DNA of 64,000 nucleotides from an uncultured Anaerolineae bacterium (GTDB lineage Bacteria; Chloroflexota; Anaerolineae; J036; Brachytrichaceae), in NCBI GenBank assembly GCA_937959265.1, contig CALGMA010000009.1, positions 1 to 64,000 on the forward strand, in the 5' to 3' direction. Position 1 is the stretch's first letter, and each line of letters begins with the position of its first letter. Below are positions 51,178 through 59,379 of the stretch, piece after piece. Below the pieces are notes generated by a model. That model had not been told where the DNA came from. It saw nothing but the letters and a program-made list of their open reading frames with translations, and did no database searches. The position numbers were made by a program, and so were the translations under genes.

Positions 51178-52378
51178 GCGCCGCGCGCATGCGATCCAGC
51201 GCTTCGATCATCTGCGCGCGCGGACATCCGAAGTTGAAGCGCAGAAATCCCTCGCCGCCTGGGCCAAAGGTAGCGCCGTCGCTCAACGCCACGCGTGCGT
51301 GCTCTAGGAAGAACTTGTAGGGGCTCCCTGGTATGCCGGCCTCGCGAAAATCCAGCCAGCTCAGATAGGTGGCCTCCGGCGAAATCGCGCGCACTTCGGG
51401 CATGTTTTCGGCAAGGTAATCGAGCAGGGCATCGCGGTTGGCTGACAGGTATCGCTTGAGCGCAGTGAGCCAGTCATCGCATTGCGTATAAGCCGCCTGA
51501 GCCGCTGCCAGCCCCATCGCGTTCAAGGGTGGCAAGGCGCCGTTATTAGAGGCGACAAAGCGCCGGCGCAACCTTTCGTTTTGAATGATTGCGAAGCCGA
51601 AGCCCAGCCCCGGCAAGTTAAACGTCTTGCTCGGCGCCATTAAGGTGATACACCGCTGGGCGATCTCCGGCGAGAGGCTGGCCATCGGCGTGTGCGGCGC
51701 GTCATCCAGCGTGAGGTCGCTCCAGATTTCGTCGGAGCAGATCAATACGTCGTGTGACAGGCAGATTTCGGCCAGGCGCCGAAGTTCATCGCGCGTCCAC
51801 GCGCGTCCAACCGGGTTATGGGGGTGGCACTGGATGAACAGCGACGTGCGCGCGCCAATCGCGCGCGCGAACGCCTCGTAGTCCACCTCGATATGCACCC
51901 GTTGTCCCTCCACGCGGTATTGCAAAGCCACTTGGGTGAGCGTCATGCCGTGATTCGCCGGCGCGGAGAAGAAGGGAAAGTAGACCGGCGTAAGGACGAC
52001 TGTCGTGTCACCCACGCGCCCGAAGGCCCGGCAGACTAGGTTCAGGCCGCTGACCAGGCCGGGCAGAAAGACGATCGCTTCGGGTTGGACGCACCAGCCG
52101 TAGCGCCGCTCCAACCAGGCACAGATTGCCTGTGGCAAAGCGTCATGGGGGAACTCATACCCGAATACGCCTTCCGCCACTCGCTCGGCCAACGCCTGGC
52201 GCACCGGCTCGGGTGAGCGAAAATCCATGTCTGCCACCCACATTGGGATGACGTCGCTCGGGTAGGCTGTCCATTTCACACATCCCGGCCGGCGACGATC
52301 GAGGCGTTGGTCGAAGTCGAACGAGGTTGACGTTGAGACGTCCTGCGAAGGAAGCGGAACGCGGCTTATCGGATCCAC
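51164..52378 (-). CDS. MalY/PatB-type PLP aminotransferase or C-S lyase
   Basis: 404 residues, fold type I. SDVIPMWVADMDFRSPEPVR and FGYEFPHDAL are the N-terminal signature of the MalY/PatB group, HPHNPVGRAWTRDEL and SDEIWSDL bind PLP, and the Schiff-base Lys is in APSKTFNLPGLGFGF. The C-terminal Arg is in FLRFNFGCPRAQ. Members cleave cystathionine or related C-S bonds, or transaminate. Sequence alone does not decide. Its start is upstream of the HU terminator, on the same strand as HU. Confidence 0.88.
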   Translation of the reverse strand: MDPISRVPLPSQDVSTSTSFDFDQRLDRRRPGCVKWTAYPSDVIPMWVADMDFRSPEPVRQALAERVAEGVFGYEFPHDALPQAICAWLERRYGWCVQPEAIVFLPGLVSGLNLVCRAFGRVGDTTVVLTPVYFPFFSAPANHGMTLTQVALQYRVEGQRVHIEVDYEAFARAIGARTSLFIQCHPHNPVGRAWTRDELRRLAEICLSHDVLICSDEIWSDLTLDDAPHTPMASLSPEIAQRCITLMAPSKTFNLPGLGFGFAIIQNERLRRRFVASNNGALPPLNAMGLAAAQAAYTQCDDWLTALKRYLSANRDALLDYLAENMPEVRAISPEATYLSWLDFREAGIPGSPYKFFLEHARVALSDGATFGPGGEGFLRFNFGCPRAQMIEALDRMRAALKQG

Positions 52379-52413
52379 AGTGTGGTCAAATTGTAAGCTT
52401 GGAAAAGGACGAT

Positions 52414-52437
52414 GAGGCGACTTTCAGTCGTCGCCTC
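52414..52437 (-). terminator. Terminator after HU gene
   Basis: GAGGCGAC (52414-52421) and GTCGCCTC (52430-52437) form a perfect 8-bp stem with an 8-base loop. On the minus strand the stem is followed by ATCGTCCTTTTCC, a moderate T-rich tail. It separates HU from the aminotransferase gene. Confidence 0.65.
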
Positions 52438-52470
52438 ACACAAAGTGCTCACTGTATGAGCCCAGGCGGT

Positions 52471-52791
52471 TCAGATGGTTTCCTTTAGCGGTTTGAGCAC
52501 ACGCGCGCGTACAACGTTCCGTGCGGGTTTAGGGGCGATGGTGATCTTCTCGCCGGTGAAGGGGTTGACGCCTTCGCGCGCACTCGTGGCCGGCTTGTGC
52601 GCCACGGTGAACTTGACGATCCCCGGCAGGCTGAAGACCTGCGGGCCGTTGGGGCCCAGCTCGTGATGGATGACGTCGTTCAATGCGGCGAGGACTTTGT
52701 TAATATCCGATTTGCTCAGACCGGTGCTTTCCGCAAGCGCTGCCGTCAGTTGTGATTTGTTCATCGCCCTCTTGGTGTTCGTAGTTGCCAT
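52471..52791 (-). CDS. HU-family nucleoid DNA-binding protein
   Basis: 106 residues. MNKSQLTAALAESTGLSKSD and a C-terminal arm region PFTGEKITIAPKPARNVVRA correspond to HU/IHF; the helical N-terminus is preceded by eight extra residues (MATTNTKR). Members bend and compact DNA as dimers. AAGGAGA precedes the ATG. A TATATT sequence about 20-25 bp upstream may be its -10 element. Confidence 0.9.
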   Translation of the reverse strand: MATTNTKRAMNKSQLTAALAESTGLSKSDINKVLAALNDVIHHELGPNGPQVFSLPGIVKFTVAHKPATSAREGVNPFTGEKITIAPKPARNVVRARVLKPLKETI

Positions 52792-52882
52792 GATTCTCTC
52801 CTTAGACTGGCTTTAATATAACTCATCTCTGGCAGACTTGCGTGAGAGGAGGCGATAATATTACGTCACATCCGGTGAATCG

Positions 52883-54214
52883 ATGGTGGCTGCTTTGTCC
52901 AACGATCTGACCTTGCTTGCCATCGCGTTAGCCGGCGCGGTGATCGGATGCGGCTTGGCGCTGCTACCGGGCCTGCACGTGTTCAACATCGCTGGGTTGG
53001 CGCTTCTGCTTTCGACGCGAGGCGTCATGGGTTTGGCCGACCAGGCGCTGGCGATGTTCCTGTTGGGCGCGTTGGTCGGCTGGGCGGTAGTCAACGTCAT
53101 CCCTGCAGTGTTTCTCTTTGCGCCGGACGACGCGAACGTGGTCGCCATACTGCCGACGACCAGGTACCTGATGCGCGGGCGCGGCGCCGAAGCAGCGATG
53201 CTGGTCGGGGCAGGAAGCTTATGTGCGCTGCTTGGGTTGGCGTTGCTATCGCCGATGCTGGACGAGGTCCTTCGTCCATTGCGCGCAATCGTCCAGCCGC
53301 ATACCGGCTGGATGCTCACGGCGATCATCGCCTTCCTGTTATTGGGTGAATGGCCGCGCGCAAACGATCTAGCGCCTCCACTGCGACGCTTGTTGTCGGC
53401 GTGGGCCTACCTCGGCGCCAGCCTGCTCACGTTCATTTTGAGTGGACTGCTGGGTTTCGTCCTGCTCTATCGCAGCCCGATCTCCATCGAATCGGCATTC
53501 GTCAACTTGATGCCAGCGTTCGTTGGCCTATTTGCTGTGCCTGGCCTGCTGCAGATCCTCTTGTTCGGCGTGAAACCGCCGCCACAGACGACCACGTTGC
53601 CGGCCGACCTCGAGCCCCGATTGCTGCTGCGCGGCTCGTTGACCGGATTGGGCGGCGGCTTGTTTGCCAGTGTGCTACCGGTCGTCAGTGGGGGCATCGG
53701 CGGTCTATTGGCCGGGCATGCGACCGCGCAGTGGAACGAACGGCTGTTCATGATTTCGCTCGGCGCTTCGAAAGTCGCTTACTATGTGGGCAGCTTTCTG
53801 TTGCTCTTCGTGCCCGGGTTGACGCTGACGCGCGGCGGCATGGCTTGGATGCTGAGCAGCGTCTATGTGCCATACGGATGGCGCAATTATTGGCTGGCCG
53901 TCGCCGGGATGGCGTTGGCTGGCGTGATCGCCTTCGTCGCCCTGGTCGCGTTAGCACGTGCGACGGCAAAGCTGATCAACTATCTCAGCATCAAATGGAT
54001 CGCCGGTGCGTCGCTCACCATCGCAGTTGTCATCACGGTCGCGTTCACCGGCTGGAGCGGATTCGTGATAATGTTAGTGGCGACGACCGTCGGCTTGATC
54101 CCGGTCATTGTCGGCGGCCGGCGGTTGAATTGCCTGGGCTTGTTGCTGGTGCCGATCACCTTGAACACCATCGGCGTCGGCCCGGCCGTGGCGCAATGGT
54201 TGGGACTTCTGTAA
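52883..54214 (+). CDS. TctA/DUF112-like tricarboxylate-type permease
   Basis: 443 residues, about ten to twelve membrane helices. GAVIGCGLALLPGLHVFNIA, a Gly-rich RGSLTGLGGGLFASVLPVVS and the C-terminal GRRLNCLGLLLVPITLNTIG match the TctA-related DUF112 family. Classical TctA works with small TctB and periplasmic TctC, neither of which is here, so this belongs to the stand-alone DUF112 type known mostly from archaea and some bacteria. Substrate unknown. The next gene starts 16 bp downstream. Confidence 0.75.
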   Translation: MVAALSNDLTLLAIALAGAVIGCGLALLPGLHVFNIAGLALLLSTRGVMGLADQALAMFLLGALVGWAVVNVIPAVFLFAPDDANVVAILPTTRYLMRGRGAEAAMLVGAGSLCALLGLALLSPMLDEVLRPLRAIVQPHTGWMLTAIIAFLLLGEWPRANDLAPPLRRLLSAWAYLGASLLTFILSGLLGFVLLYRSPISIESAFVNLMPAFVGLFAVPGLLQILLFGVKPPPQTTTLPADLEPRLLLRGSLTGLGGGLFASVLPVVSGGIGGLLAGHATAQWNERLFMISLGASKVAYYVGSFLLLFVPGLTLTRGGMAWMLSSVYVPYGWRNYWLAVAGMALAGVIAFVALVALARATAKLINYLSIKWIAGASLTIAVVITVAFTGWSGFVIMLVATTVGLIPVIVGGRRLNCLGLLLVPITLNTIGVGPAVAQWLGLL

Positions 54215-54230
54215 ATCACTCGGTGCTCCT

Positions 54231-54653
54231 ATGACAAAGGCGCTGTTTGAAGGTCTGGTGCTCGACGAGGCGGGTCATGCTTTGCCGGTAGCCTACGTGG
54301 GCCAAGACCCGACATATGTGCTGGTCGAAGATGGCTTCAAGTATCATGTGGATGCGCGCCAAGTGGATGAGCAAGTGTTGAACCTGTTTCGCGAGCATGT
54401 GCAGCAGAACGAGGCGTTAGTCAGCGAAGGGGTGCTGCGCATGTTGGGCAAAGACGACCTGTTCACCAAAGTGGCGGTGGATCAGCAGATCCGTAACCTC
54501 GAGCAGCATTTCGCCCAGTTGTTCGAGGTGGGCATCCCGGAACAGGCGCGCCAATATCTCGGCATGCTCGGCTTCAGCATCGTCATCAACCGGCACGGCG
54601 ACGTAGTGGACTTGAAGATGCCGTCCGCGCCCATTGACGAGCAGGATCTTTAG
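54231..54653 (+). CDS. Conserved hypothetical protein
   Basis: 140 residues, soluble, acidic. Beginning ALFEGLVLDEAGHALPVAYV and YVLVEDGFKYHVDARQVDEQ, then a helical part (LNLFREHVQQNEALVSEGVL) and a short C-terminal strand GFSIVINRHGDVVDLKMP. It looks like a conserved small protein of Chloroflexota; no catalytic motif. Being 16 bp behind the TctA-like gene it is likely co-transcribed. Confidence 0.6.
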   Translation: MTKALFEGLVLDEAGHALPVAYVGQDPTYVLVEDGFKYHVDARQVDEQVLNLFREHVQQNEALVSEGVLRMLGKDDLFTKVAVDQQIRNLEQHFAQLFEVGIPEQARQYLGMLGFSIVINRHGDVVDLKMPSAPIDEQDL

Positions 54654-54693
54654 ACGGCAGAAGAATAAGACCCGTCAATCCTAACGACAAAAC

Positions 54694-56526
54694 TCAGAGA
54701 CGCGAGATGGATAGCCGGCGCAGCCGTGCCCGCTTCTTGGATTGATGCGCTTCCATGCGTTCGAGCACGCCGTTGAGAAAGCGAACGGCCTCGACGATAT
54801 ACGGGCCTTTGTTCAGCATCACGCATTCCGCCCGTCCGCTCATTACGGCGTCCGACACCTCGGCCCGCGAGGGTGAGCCGAATTTCGCCATGCTCTCCAG
54901 CACCTGGGTCGCCCAGATCACCGGCACATGTGCCGCTTCACAAAACCAAAGGATCTCTTCCTGCACCTCGGCCAGCCGCTCAAAACCCACCTCGACCGCC
55001 AGGTCGCCGCGCGCCACCATCACGCCGACCGGCGGGAGTTGCATGCCGGCCAGCAACAACTGAGGCAGATTCTCGAACGCAGCGCGCGTCTCGATCTTCA
55101 GGATCACCCCCACATCGCGCACCTTCAGGCGGTTGAACTCCTCGCGGAGCGCTCGGACATCCTGCGGGTCGCGCACGAACGACAGGCCGATCATGTCCAC
55201 GCGCGAAGCCATGATGGCCAGGTCGTCCAGGTCTTTCTGAGTCAGCGAGGGAATATCCAACTTGACGTCGGGCAGATTGATGCCTTTCTCCGCCCCGAGT
55301 TTCGCGCCGGCGGCCGGATTGGTTTGGATGATCTCCACAAGCATGCGCGCGCCGTTATTTTCGAGCACGCGCCCGCAGATTTTGCCATCGTCGAACCAGA
55401 TGTGCTCTCCCGGCTTGATGGCTGAAAGCGACTCTCCCAGCGTACATGAGATCTGCGCCGGACGCATGACCTCACCCTGTGGGTTCAACGGCGCCGGGCT
55501 GCCCGGCGCGTCGTCGTTGGTCACGATGAGCTTGTCGCCAGGGCGGAGCAGAATCGGTTCGACTACTGTTGGAAGCTCGCCGATGCGGCCTTCGGCGACG
55601 AGGGCTTTCTTCCGGAGCAAGCGCGCGGTCATGCCGGTCTCGAGATAAAAAGTCCTGTCGCATTCGGCCAGCAACGCCCCGCCGATTTTGGAGACGACTT
55701 TCAACTCGCGCAATTTGCCGCGTGTGTCGGTCAACGCGATCACATCGCCGCGTTGCGCCTGCGGAAGCAGATCGCCGCCGAGGGGCACGCCGGGCGCATC
55801 TCCTGAAAATGTGCCGGCTTCTCCTTCCGGCATGAACCATACCTGCGCCGGCTTCAGGACGCAGCCCCGCAGGTCGCGTTCCGGCCTGATTTTGAGCACC
55901 TGGGCGGATGTGGCGAGTGGGCCGGTGCGCAGCTTCGGTCCGGCGAGGTCGGCATACACCTTGCATGTCCGGCCCAGTTCGCGCTCGGCCCGCCGCAGGT
56001 TCTCAATCATCTTCAGCCAAATCTCGGCATTGTCATGCGCGCAATTGATGCGCATCACATCCATGCCGGAGGCGAGCAAGTGGCGGATCAGATCCGAGTT
56101 GCTGGCCGCCTCGGTGGGCATGGTAACCATGATGCGCACAGCGCGTTTGCCGGACCCAGAACCGAATAAGCGGCGGGTGTGCTCCTGGAGCAGCGTGCGG
56201 CCTAGTTTGAAATCCACTGCCGTCACCGGCTCGAGTTGAGGCTCTCGACTGGCGAGACGATGTAGCGCGATCAACACGGCATCCAGCGTATGCAGGGTGT
56301 GCGCCTCAGAACGACCGAGCGAGCTGAGGCCGAGTGCGGCAAGCTCGTCTTGCAGGTCGCGCACATCCACCTGGCGCAGCGCAAGGTAATGGAGCAAGTT
56401 GCGCGCGCTCTCGCGGTACCCCGGCGCAGCCTGATTCACGGCGTCTTGATATTGCTGCTCGAGCGCCAACGCGCGTCGTCGCAGCTCCATTACCGGCGTG
56501 ATCAGCCGTTCCGGCGACGGGCCCAT
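54694..56526 (-). CDS. Atypical pyruvate kinase
   Basis: 610 residues from ATG 56526 (a TTG at 56544 is also in frame). After an N-terminal helical extension of about 125 residues comes the catalytic barrel: IMVTMPTEAASN, MDVMRINCAHDN, YADLAGPKLRTGPL, a large B domain, GLSFVRDPQDV, LKIETRAAFENLPQLL, GVMVARGDLAVEVG and VIWATQVLESMAKFGSPSRA. The catalytic Lys and Mg-binding E/D positions are conserved. The usual first motif (TKIVATIGPAS) is altered to MVTMPTEAAS and the C-terminal allosteric domain is absent. Such proteins probably catalyse phosphoenolpyruvate to pyruvate without the usual regulation, but another phosphoenol substrate is possible. Confidence 0.8.
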   Translation of the reverse strand: MGPSPERLITPVMELRRRALALEQQYQDAVNQAAPGYRESARNLLHYLALRQVDVRDLQDELAALGLSSLGRSEAHTLHTLDAVLIALHRLASREPQLEPVTAVDFKLGRTLLQEHTRRLFGSGSGKRAVRIMVTMPTEAASNSDLIRHLLASGMDVMRINCAHDNAEIWLKMIENLRRAERELGRTCKVYADLAGPKLRTGPLATSAQVLKIRPERDLRGCVLKPAQVWFMPEGEAGTFSGDAPGVPLGGDLLPQAQRGDVIALTDTRGKLRELKVVSKIGGALLAECDRTFYLETGMTARLLRKKALVAEGRIGELPTVVEPILLRPGDKLIVTNDDAPGSPAPLNPQGEVMRPAQISCTLGESLSAIKPGEHIWFDDGKICGRVLENNGARMLVEIIQTNPAAGAKLGAEKGINLPDVKLDIPSLTQKDLDDLAIMASRVDMIGLSFVRDPQDVRALREEFNRLKVRDVGVILKIETRAAFENLPQLLLAGMQLPPVGVMVARGDLAVEVGFERLAEVQEEILWFCEAAHVPVIWATQVLESMAKFGSPSRAEVSDAVMSGRAECVMLNKGPYIVEAVRFLNGVLERMEAHQSKKRARLRRLSISRL

Positions 56527-56577
56527 CGAACGGCATTCTAGCAAGCTGTGATAAAAGCGTGTTAAGCCGGCGACGCC

Positions 56578-56901
56578 TTACGACCAGGGTGACCCATGCA
56601 AGATGGCCACGAAAGTCAGCGCTTCGTCCAAAGCGCGGATCGCATGCGATTCGTTTGGATTGATCACCAGCATGGCTCCGGGGCCGAGGACATGCTCGAC
56701 GCCGTCGCCGCCGACAAAGGCGCCTGCGCCGCTCAACACGACGATATAGACTGGCGAACTTGGCGTGCTGTGCTCGGTCACCATTTGCCCTGGGCGCAAC
56801 CCGAACAGCAGCACGCGCCCCATTTTGTCCACGTGTAAAGGCTCGGCGTGGGGCCGGTGATCATCGAACTTGACCGATTTGGGGAGATGGAAGACTTTCA
56901 T
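56578..56901 (-). CDS. Cupin-domain protein
   Basis: 107 residues, a single small cupin barrel. The first motif is modified (GQMVTEHSTPSSPVYIVVLS), and the second contains GPGAMLVINPNESHAIRAL with one His. Two to three potential metal ligands remain. Cupins of this size often bind a metal and sense or bind small ligands. Its start overlaps the preceding membrane-protein stop by 4 bp, so it is translationally coupled to the redox cluster. Confidence 0.75.
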   Translation of the reverse strand: MKVFHLPKSVKFDDHRPHAEPLHVDKMGRVLLFGLRPGQMVTEHSTPSSPVYIVVLSGAGAFVGGDGVEHVLGPGAMLVINPNESHAIRALDEALTFVAILHGSPWS

Positions 56902-58073
56902 CTGTTGCTGCCTCCATTGCCGGTGCGCTGTTGCAGCATGCCCGCCTGCGCGCAGCGCGTCGCATAGAACATGAGCGCCGCATAGATCAACAATGCAGCG
57001 ACGTTCAACAAACCGCCCCAGCGTCGCAGTTCGAACCAGCCGGACAGATCGCCCAGGATGCGCATTGCCAGAGAAGCGTGCAACAGCACCAGGGGCGCAT
57101 AGAACTGGGCCGGTAACGCAACCGAGACGCCCAGCAGCGCCGGCAGGATGATCGGCGCGTGACCGAAGATCATCGAGAAGACGAAGCCCACGAAAATCAC
57201 ATGCAGCGTGGCGTCGTATCGTAGCCCACCGAGCACGGCGCCGAACATCAACGCCAGCCCCCCGCCTACCCCTAGCCAGAAGTACCCGCTCAGCAGACAT
57301 GCACCGATGAATCGAGGCAGCCCACTCATCCTGACCGTGCGGCGCGCGACATCGTAGCGCAACAGCCAAGCTGCCAGCGCAAGCAAACCCAGGCCCAGGA
57401 TGCGCATCCCGATGTCGGGCGAAACAACGGCGACGGCGATGCCGATGCCCATGCCGGTCACTGCGATGACAAACGCCCGCTGCGCCCGAGCGGATAGCTT
57501 TTGCGTGCGCCCTAGCTCCAGCCGCTCGCCTGCGATCGTCAAGACCAGGAAGCCGATCCACCAGGGCGCGATGCGGAAGAGCGGCCATCCGCTCAGCCAG
57601 AATACGTTGCCGATCAGCAGCAGCAGCGCACCTGCCGCCATTACTCGCGCGAACGTCGCCGGCTTCATGCGCACCATGGCGAAATGAACCGCGACGAGCG
57701 CGGCGCTCCCCAGGCTAAAGGCTAGCGCGCTGAACGTGGTGGGCAACCCACCAACCACGCTGGCGACGCCCGCCGCCGACAATGCCGGCGCAATGAACGG
57801 CCATTCGCCGCTGCGGTGTTGCAGAGCGACCGCGCGTTCCAAGCCAATCACCGTCATCAGCGCGCCGCATACCATCAGCGGGCCGTGGGCCAAGGCCAGA
57901 TCAACGGAAATGATCGGCAGGCTCCAACCGATGCGCACCAAACCGGCCCATGCCGCGACCACAACTGCAACGAGCGCACACGCAATGATCGCGACGCGCG
58001 CCGGGCGCAACCTGCGCGGCGCAGCGGTTGTGCTGCCGGGGATCAGCGCCGTGCTTAGCTTTGGCCTCAACAT
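56898..58073 (-). CDS. Large polytopic membrane protein, NnrS-like
   Basis: 391 residues with about twelve membrane helices. Conserved-looking His motifs are ALAHGPLMVCGALMTVIGLE early and LHVIFVGFVFSMIFGHAPII late, typical of heme- or metal-associated membrane proteins near nitrogen-oxide metabolism genes (NnrS-like). Exact family membership is uncertain. It is followed by the coupled cupin and preceded (6 bp) by two small membrane proteins. The neighbouring CRP/FNR-type regulator supports a respiratory or nitric-oxide-related role. Confidence 0.6.
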   Translation of the reverse strand: MLRPKLSTALIPGSTTAAPRRLRPARVAIIACALVAVVVAAWAGLVRIGWSLPIISVDLALAHGPLMVCGALMTVIGLERAVALQHRSGEWPFIAPALSAAGVASVVGGLPTTFSALAFSLGSAALVAVHFAMVRMKPATFARVMAAGALLLLIGNVFWLSGWPLFRIAPWWIGFLVLTIAGERLELGRTQKLSARAQRAFVIAVTGMGIGIAVAVVSPDIGMRILGLGLLALAAWLLRYDVARRTVRMSGLPRFIGACLLSGYFWLGVGGGLALMFGAVLGGLRYDATLHVIFVGFVFSMIFGHAPIILPALLGVSVALPAQFYAPLVLLHASLAMRILGDLSGWFELRRWGGLLNVAALLIYAALMFYATRCAQAGMLQQRTGNGGSNR

Positions 58074-58079
58074 AGCGTT

Positions 58080-58556
58080 TCACTCCTTGACCATCATCGT
58101 CAGCGGCTCGATCACCGGACGCACTCGCGGCCACATGTTGACGACGAAGGCGGCGCTGGCCATCAGCCACAGCACGCCGGCCAGCGCAGGCAGCCATCTC
58201 AGCACCGATGCATCGCTTCCGCCAAGCCAGGACAATGGCGCGTACAGCGCTATCAGCAACACGCCGGCATTCAATGTGGCGTAGCACAACCAAACGAGTC
58301 GGAGATCGCCGCGGTCGCAGCTGCCGGTGACGACGCCTGGGTGAACCAATCGCGGCATGATCCAAACGGCAATGCCGGCGCTGAACTGCACCAGCCAGCC
58401 GACCAGCAAGACAAAGATATGGCTGGTGCGCAGTGTCCACACAGCGCCGTGGAAGGGCAGTCCTTTATTGGCAAGTACCAGACCGCCGAGCGTGAAGCCG
58501 ACACCCCACCATAGTAGCGCCGTGCGCACCATGATCACCGAAACGCGTGGCATCAT
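58080..58556 (-). CDS. Small four-helix membrane protein (paralogue A)
   Basis: 158 residues, four membrane helices. The second helix reads HIFVLLVGWLVQFSAGIAVW then IMP, a His-GW-Q-G-W-P pattern shared with the next protein. The start codon ATG overlaps the stop of the following upstream gene (ATGA), so translation is coupled. Sequences with H-LLVGW-xxQ-xxG-xxxWMxP are found in heme-copper-oxidase-like small membrane proteins; whether it binds heme is unknown. Confidence 0.6.
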   Translation of the reverse strand: MMPRVSVIMVRTALLWWGVGFTLGGLVLANKGLPFHGAVWTLRTSHIFVLLVGWLVQFSAGIAVWIMPRLVHPGVVTGSCDRGDLRLVWLCYATLNAGVLLIALYAPLSWLGGSDASVLRWLPALAGVLWLMASAAFVVNMWPRVRPVIEPLTMMVKE

Positions 58557-59017
58557 CGCCCTCCTTGCTGTAGCGAACGCAGTGGCGACTCTGGCGTGAT
58601 GCGCCGGCGTACCCTGGGCCACAACGCGATCACCAGCAGCCACACGGCGATCACCTGCAGCACAGCGGAAAGCGCAAGCACAGCGCCGAGCACCGGGCGG
58701 GGCTGCCACGTGTACAGTGGCTCGGCGATTACCCGAAGGATGAGGCCGGCGTTGAGTGCCCCGTAGGCGCCCCAACCGAGCCTTTCGTCGCCGCGCGGCT
58801 TCTCGCGCGAATACGGCGGCAGCATCCACAACCCCACGCCACCGATCAACTGTGTGGCCCAGCCAACCATAAGTAGGTGATAGAAGACCGGCTGCAATGC
58901 GCCCAGCCGCGCATCCAGCCCAGTGCTCTGGTTGAGCAACACCAGCGTAGCAACCATGAACGCCAGGACGAGATAGGTCAGCGCTGTGCGAATGTAGAAC
59001 CGGGCTTGGGGATACAT
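58553..59017 (-). CDS. Small four-helix membrane protein (paralogue B)
   Basis: 154 residues, four membrane helices. FYHLLMVGWATQLIGGVGLW then MLPPYSREKP repeats the motif of paralogue A, and both end with similar helices. The two probably form a heterodimer. It begins 11 bp after the ferredoxin gene on the same strand, so all five genes from ferredoxin to cupin are likely one transcript. Confidence 0.6.
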   Translation of the reverse strand: MYPQARFYIRTALTYLVLAFMVATLVLLNQSTGLDARLGALQPVFYHLLMVGWATQLIGGVGLWMLPPYSREKPRGDERLGWGAYGALNAGLILRVIAEPLYTWQPRPVLGAVLALSAVLQVIAVWLLVIALWPRVRRRITPESPLRSLQQGGR

Positions 59018-59028
59018 CGCTGCAAAGG

Positions 59029-59298
59029 TCAGCCGTCCATCGGACTGCTTGGCGTGAGCGCTTTGCCTGCTGTGCCGAAGACGATCAAGAATGGCCGGCC
59101 AATCGCCTCCTCCGGACAGAATGTCTCGCACACGTTGCAATAGGCGCACACCTCCGGACGGACGATTATCGCCTTGTCGTTCACCACCTGCACTGCCTGC
59201 GTGGGGCAGAGTGCTTCGCAGTTGCCGCAACCGGTACAACGTCGCTCATCTATGCGCGGGATTACATACTGCAATCTGTGAGTCGAGACCGCTTGCAT
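59029..59298 (-). CDS. 2[4Fe-4S] ferredoxin
   Basis: 89 residues. Two cluster motifs, CTGCGNCEALCP and CAYCNVCETFCP, with the usual spacing, bind two [4Fe-4S] clusters. An N-terminal lead of about 20 residues and a C-terminal tail (FLIVFGTAGKALTPSSP) are present. First gene of the cluster that includes the membrane proteins. It would supply electrons to, or accept them from, the downstream membrane components. Confidence 0.85.
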   Translation of the reverse strand: MQAVSTHRLQYVIPRIDERRCTGCGNCEALCPTQAVQVVNDKAIIVRPEVCAYCNVCETFCPEEAIGRPFLIVFGTAGKALTPSSPMDG

Positions 59299-59336
59299 GG
59301 TATATACAACATACGCGATTCGACGGGTGATCGCGA

Positions 59337-59348
59337 TGACCTTTGTCA
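59337..59348. promoter_or_regulatory. Candidate CRP/FNR-type operator
   Basis: TGACCTTTGTCA is an inverted repeat (TGAC-4-GTCA) in the 81-bp gap between the divergent ferredoxin and CRP/FNR-type genes. Spacing is tighter than the classical TTGAT-4-ATCAA or TGTGA-6-TCACA boxes, so the assignment is tentative. GTATATAC at 59300-59307 may be a promoter element. Confidence 0.4.
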
Positions 59349-59379
59349 CATGCCGGGTGCCGCCGCTAGAATGCTCTGC

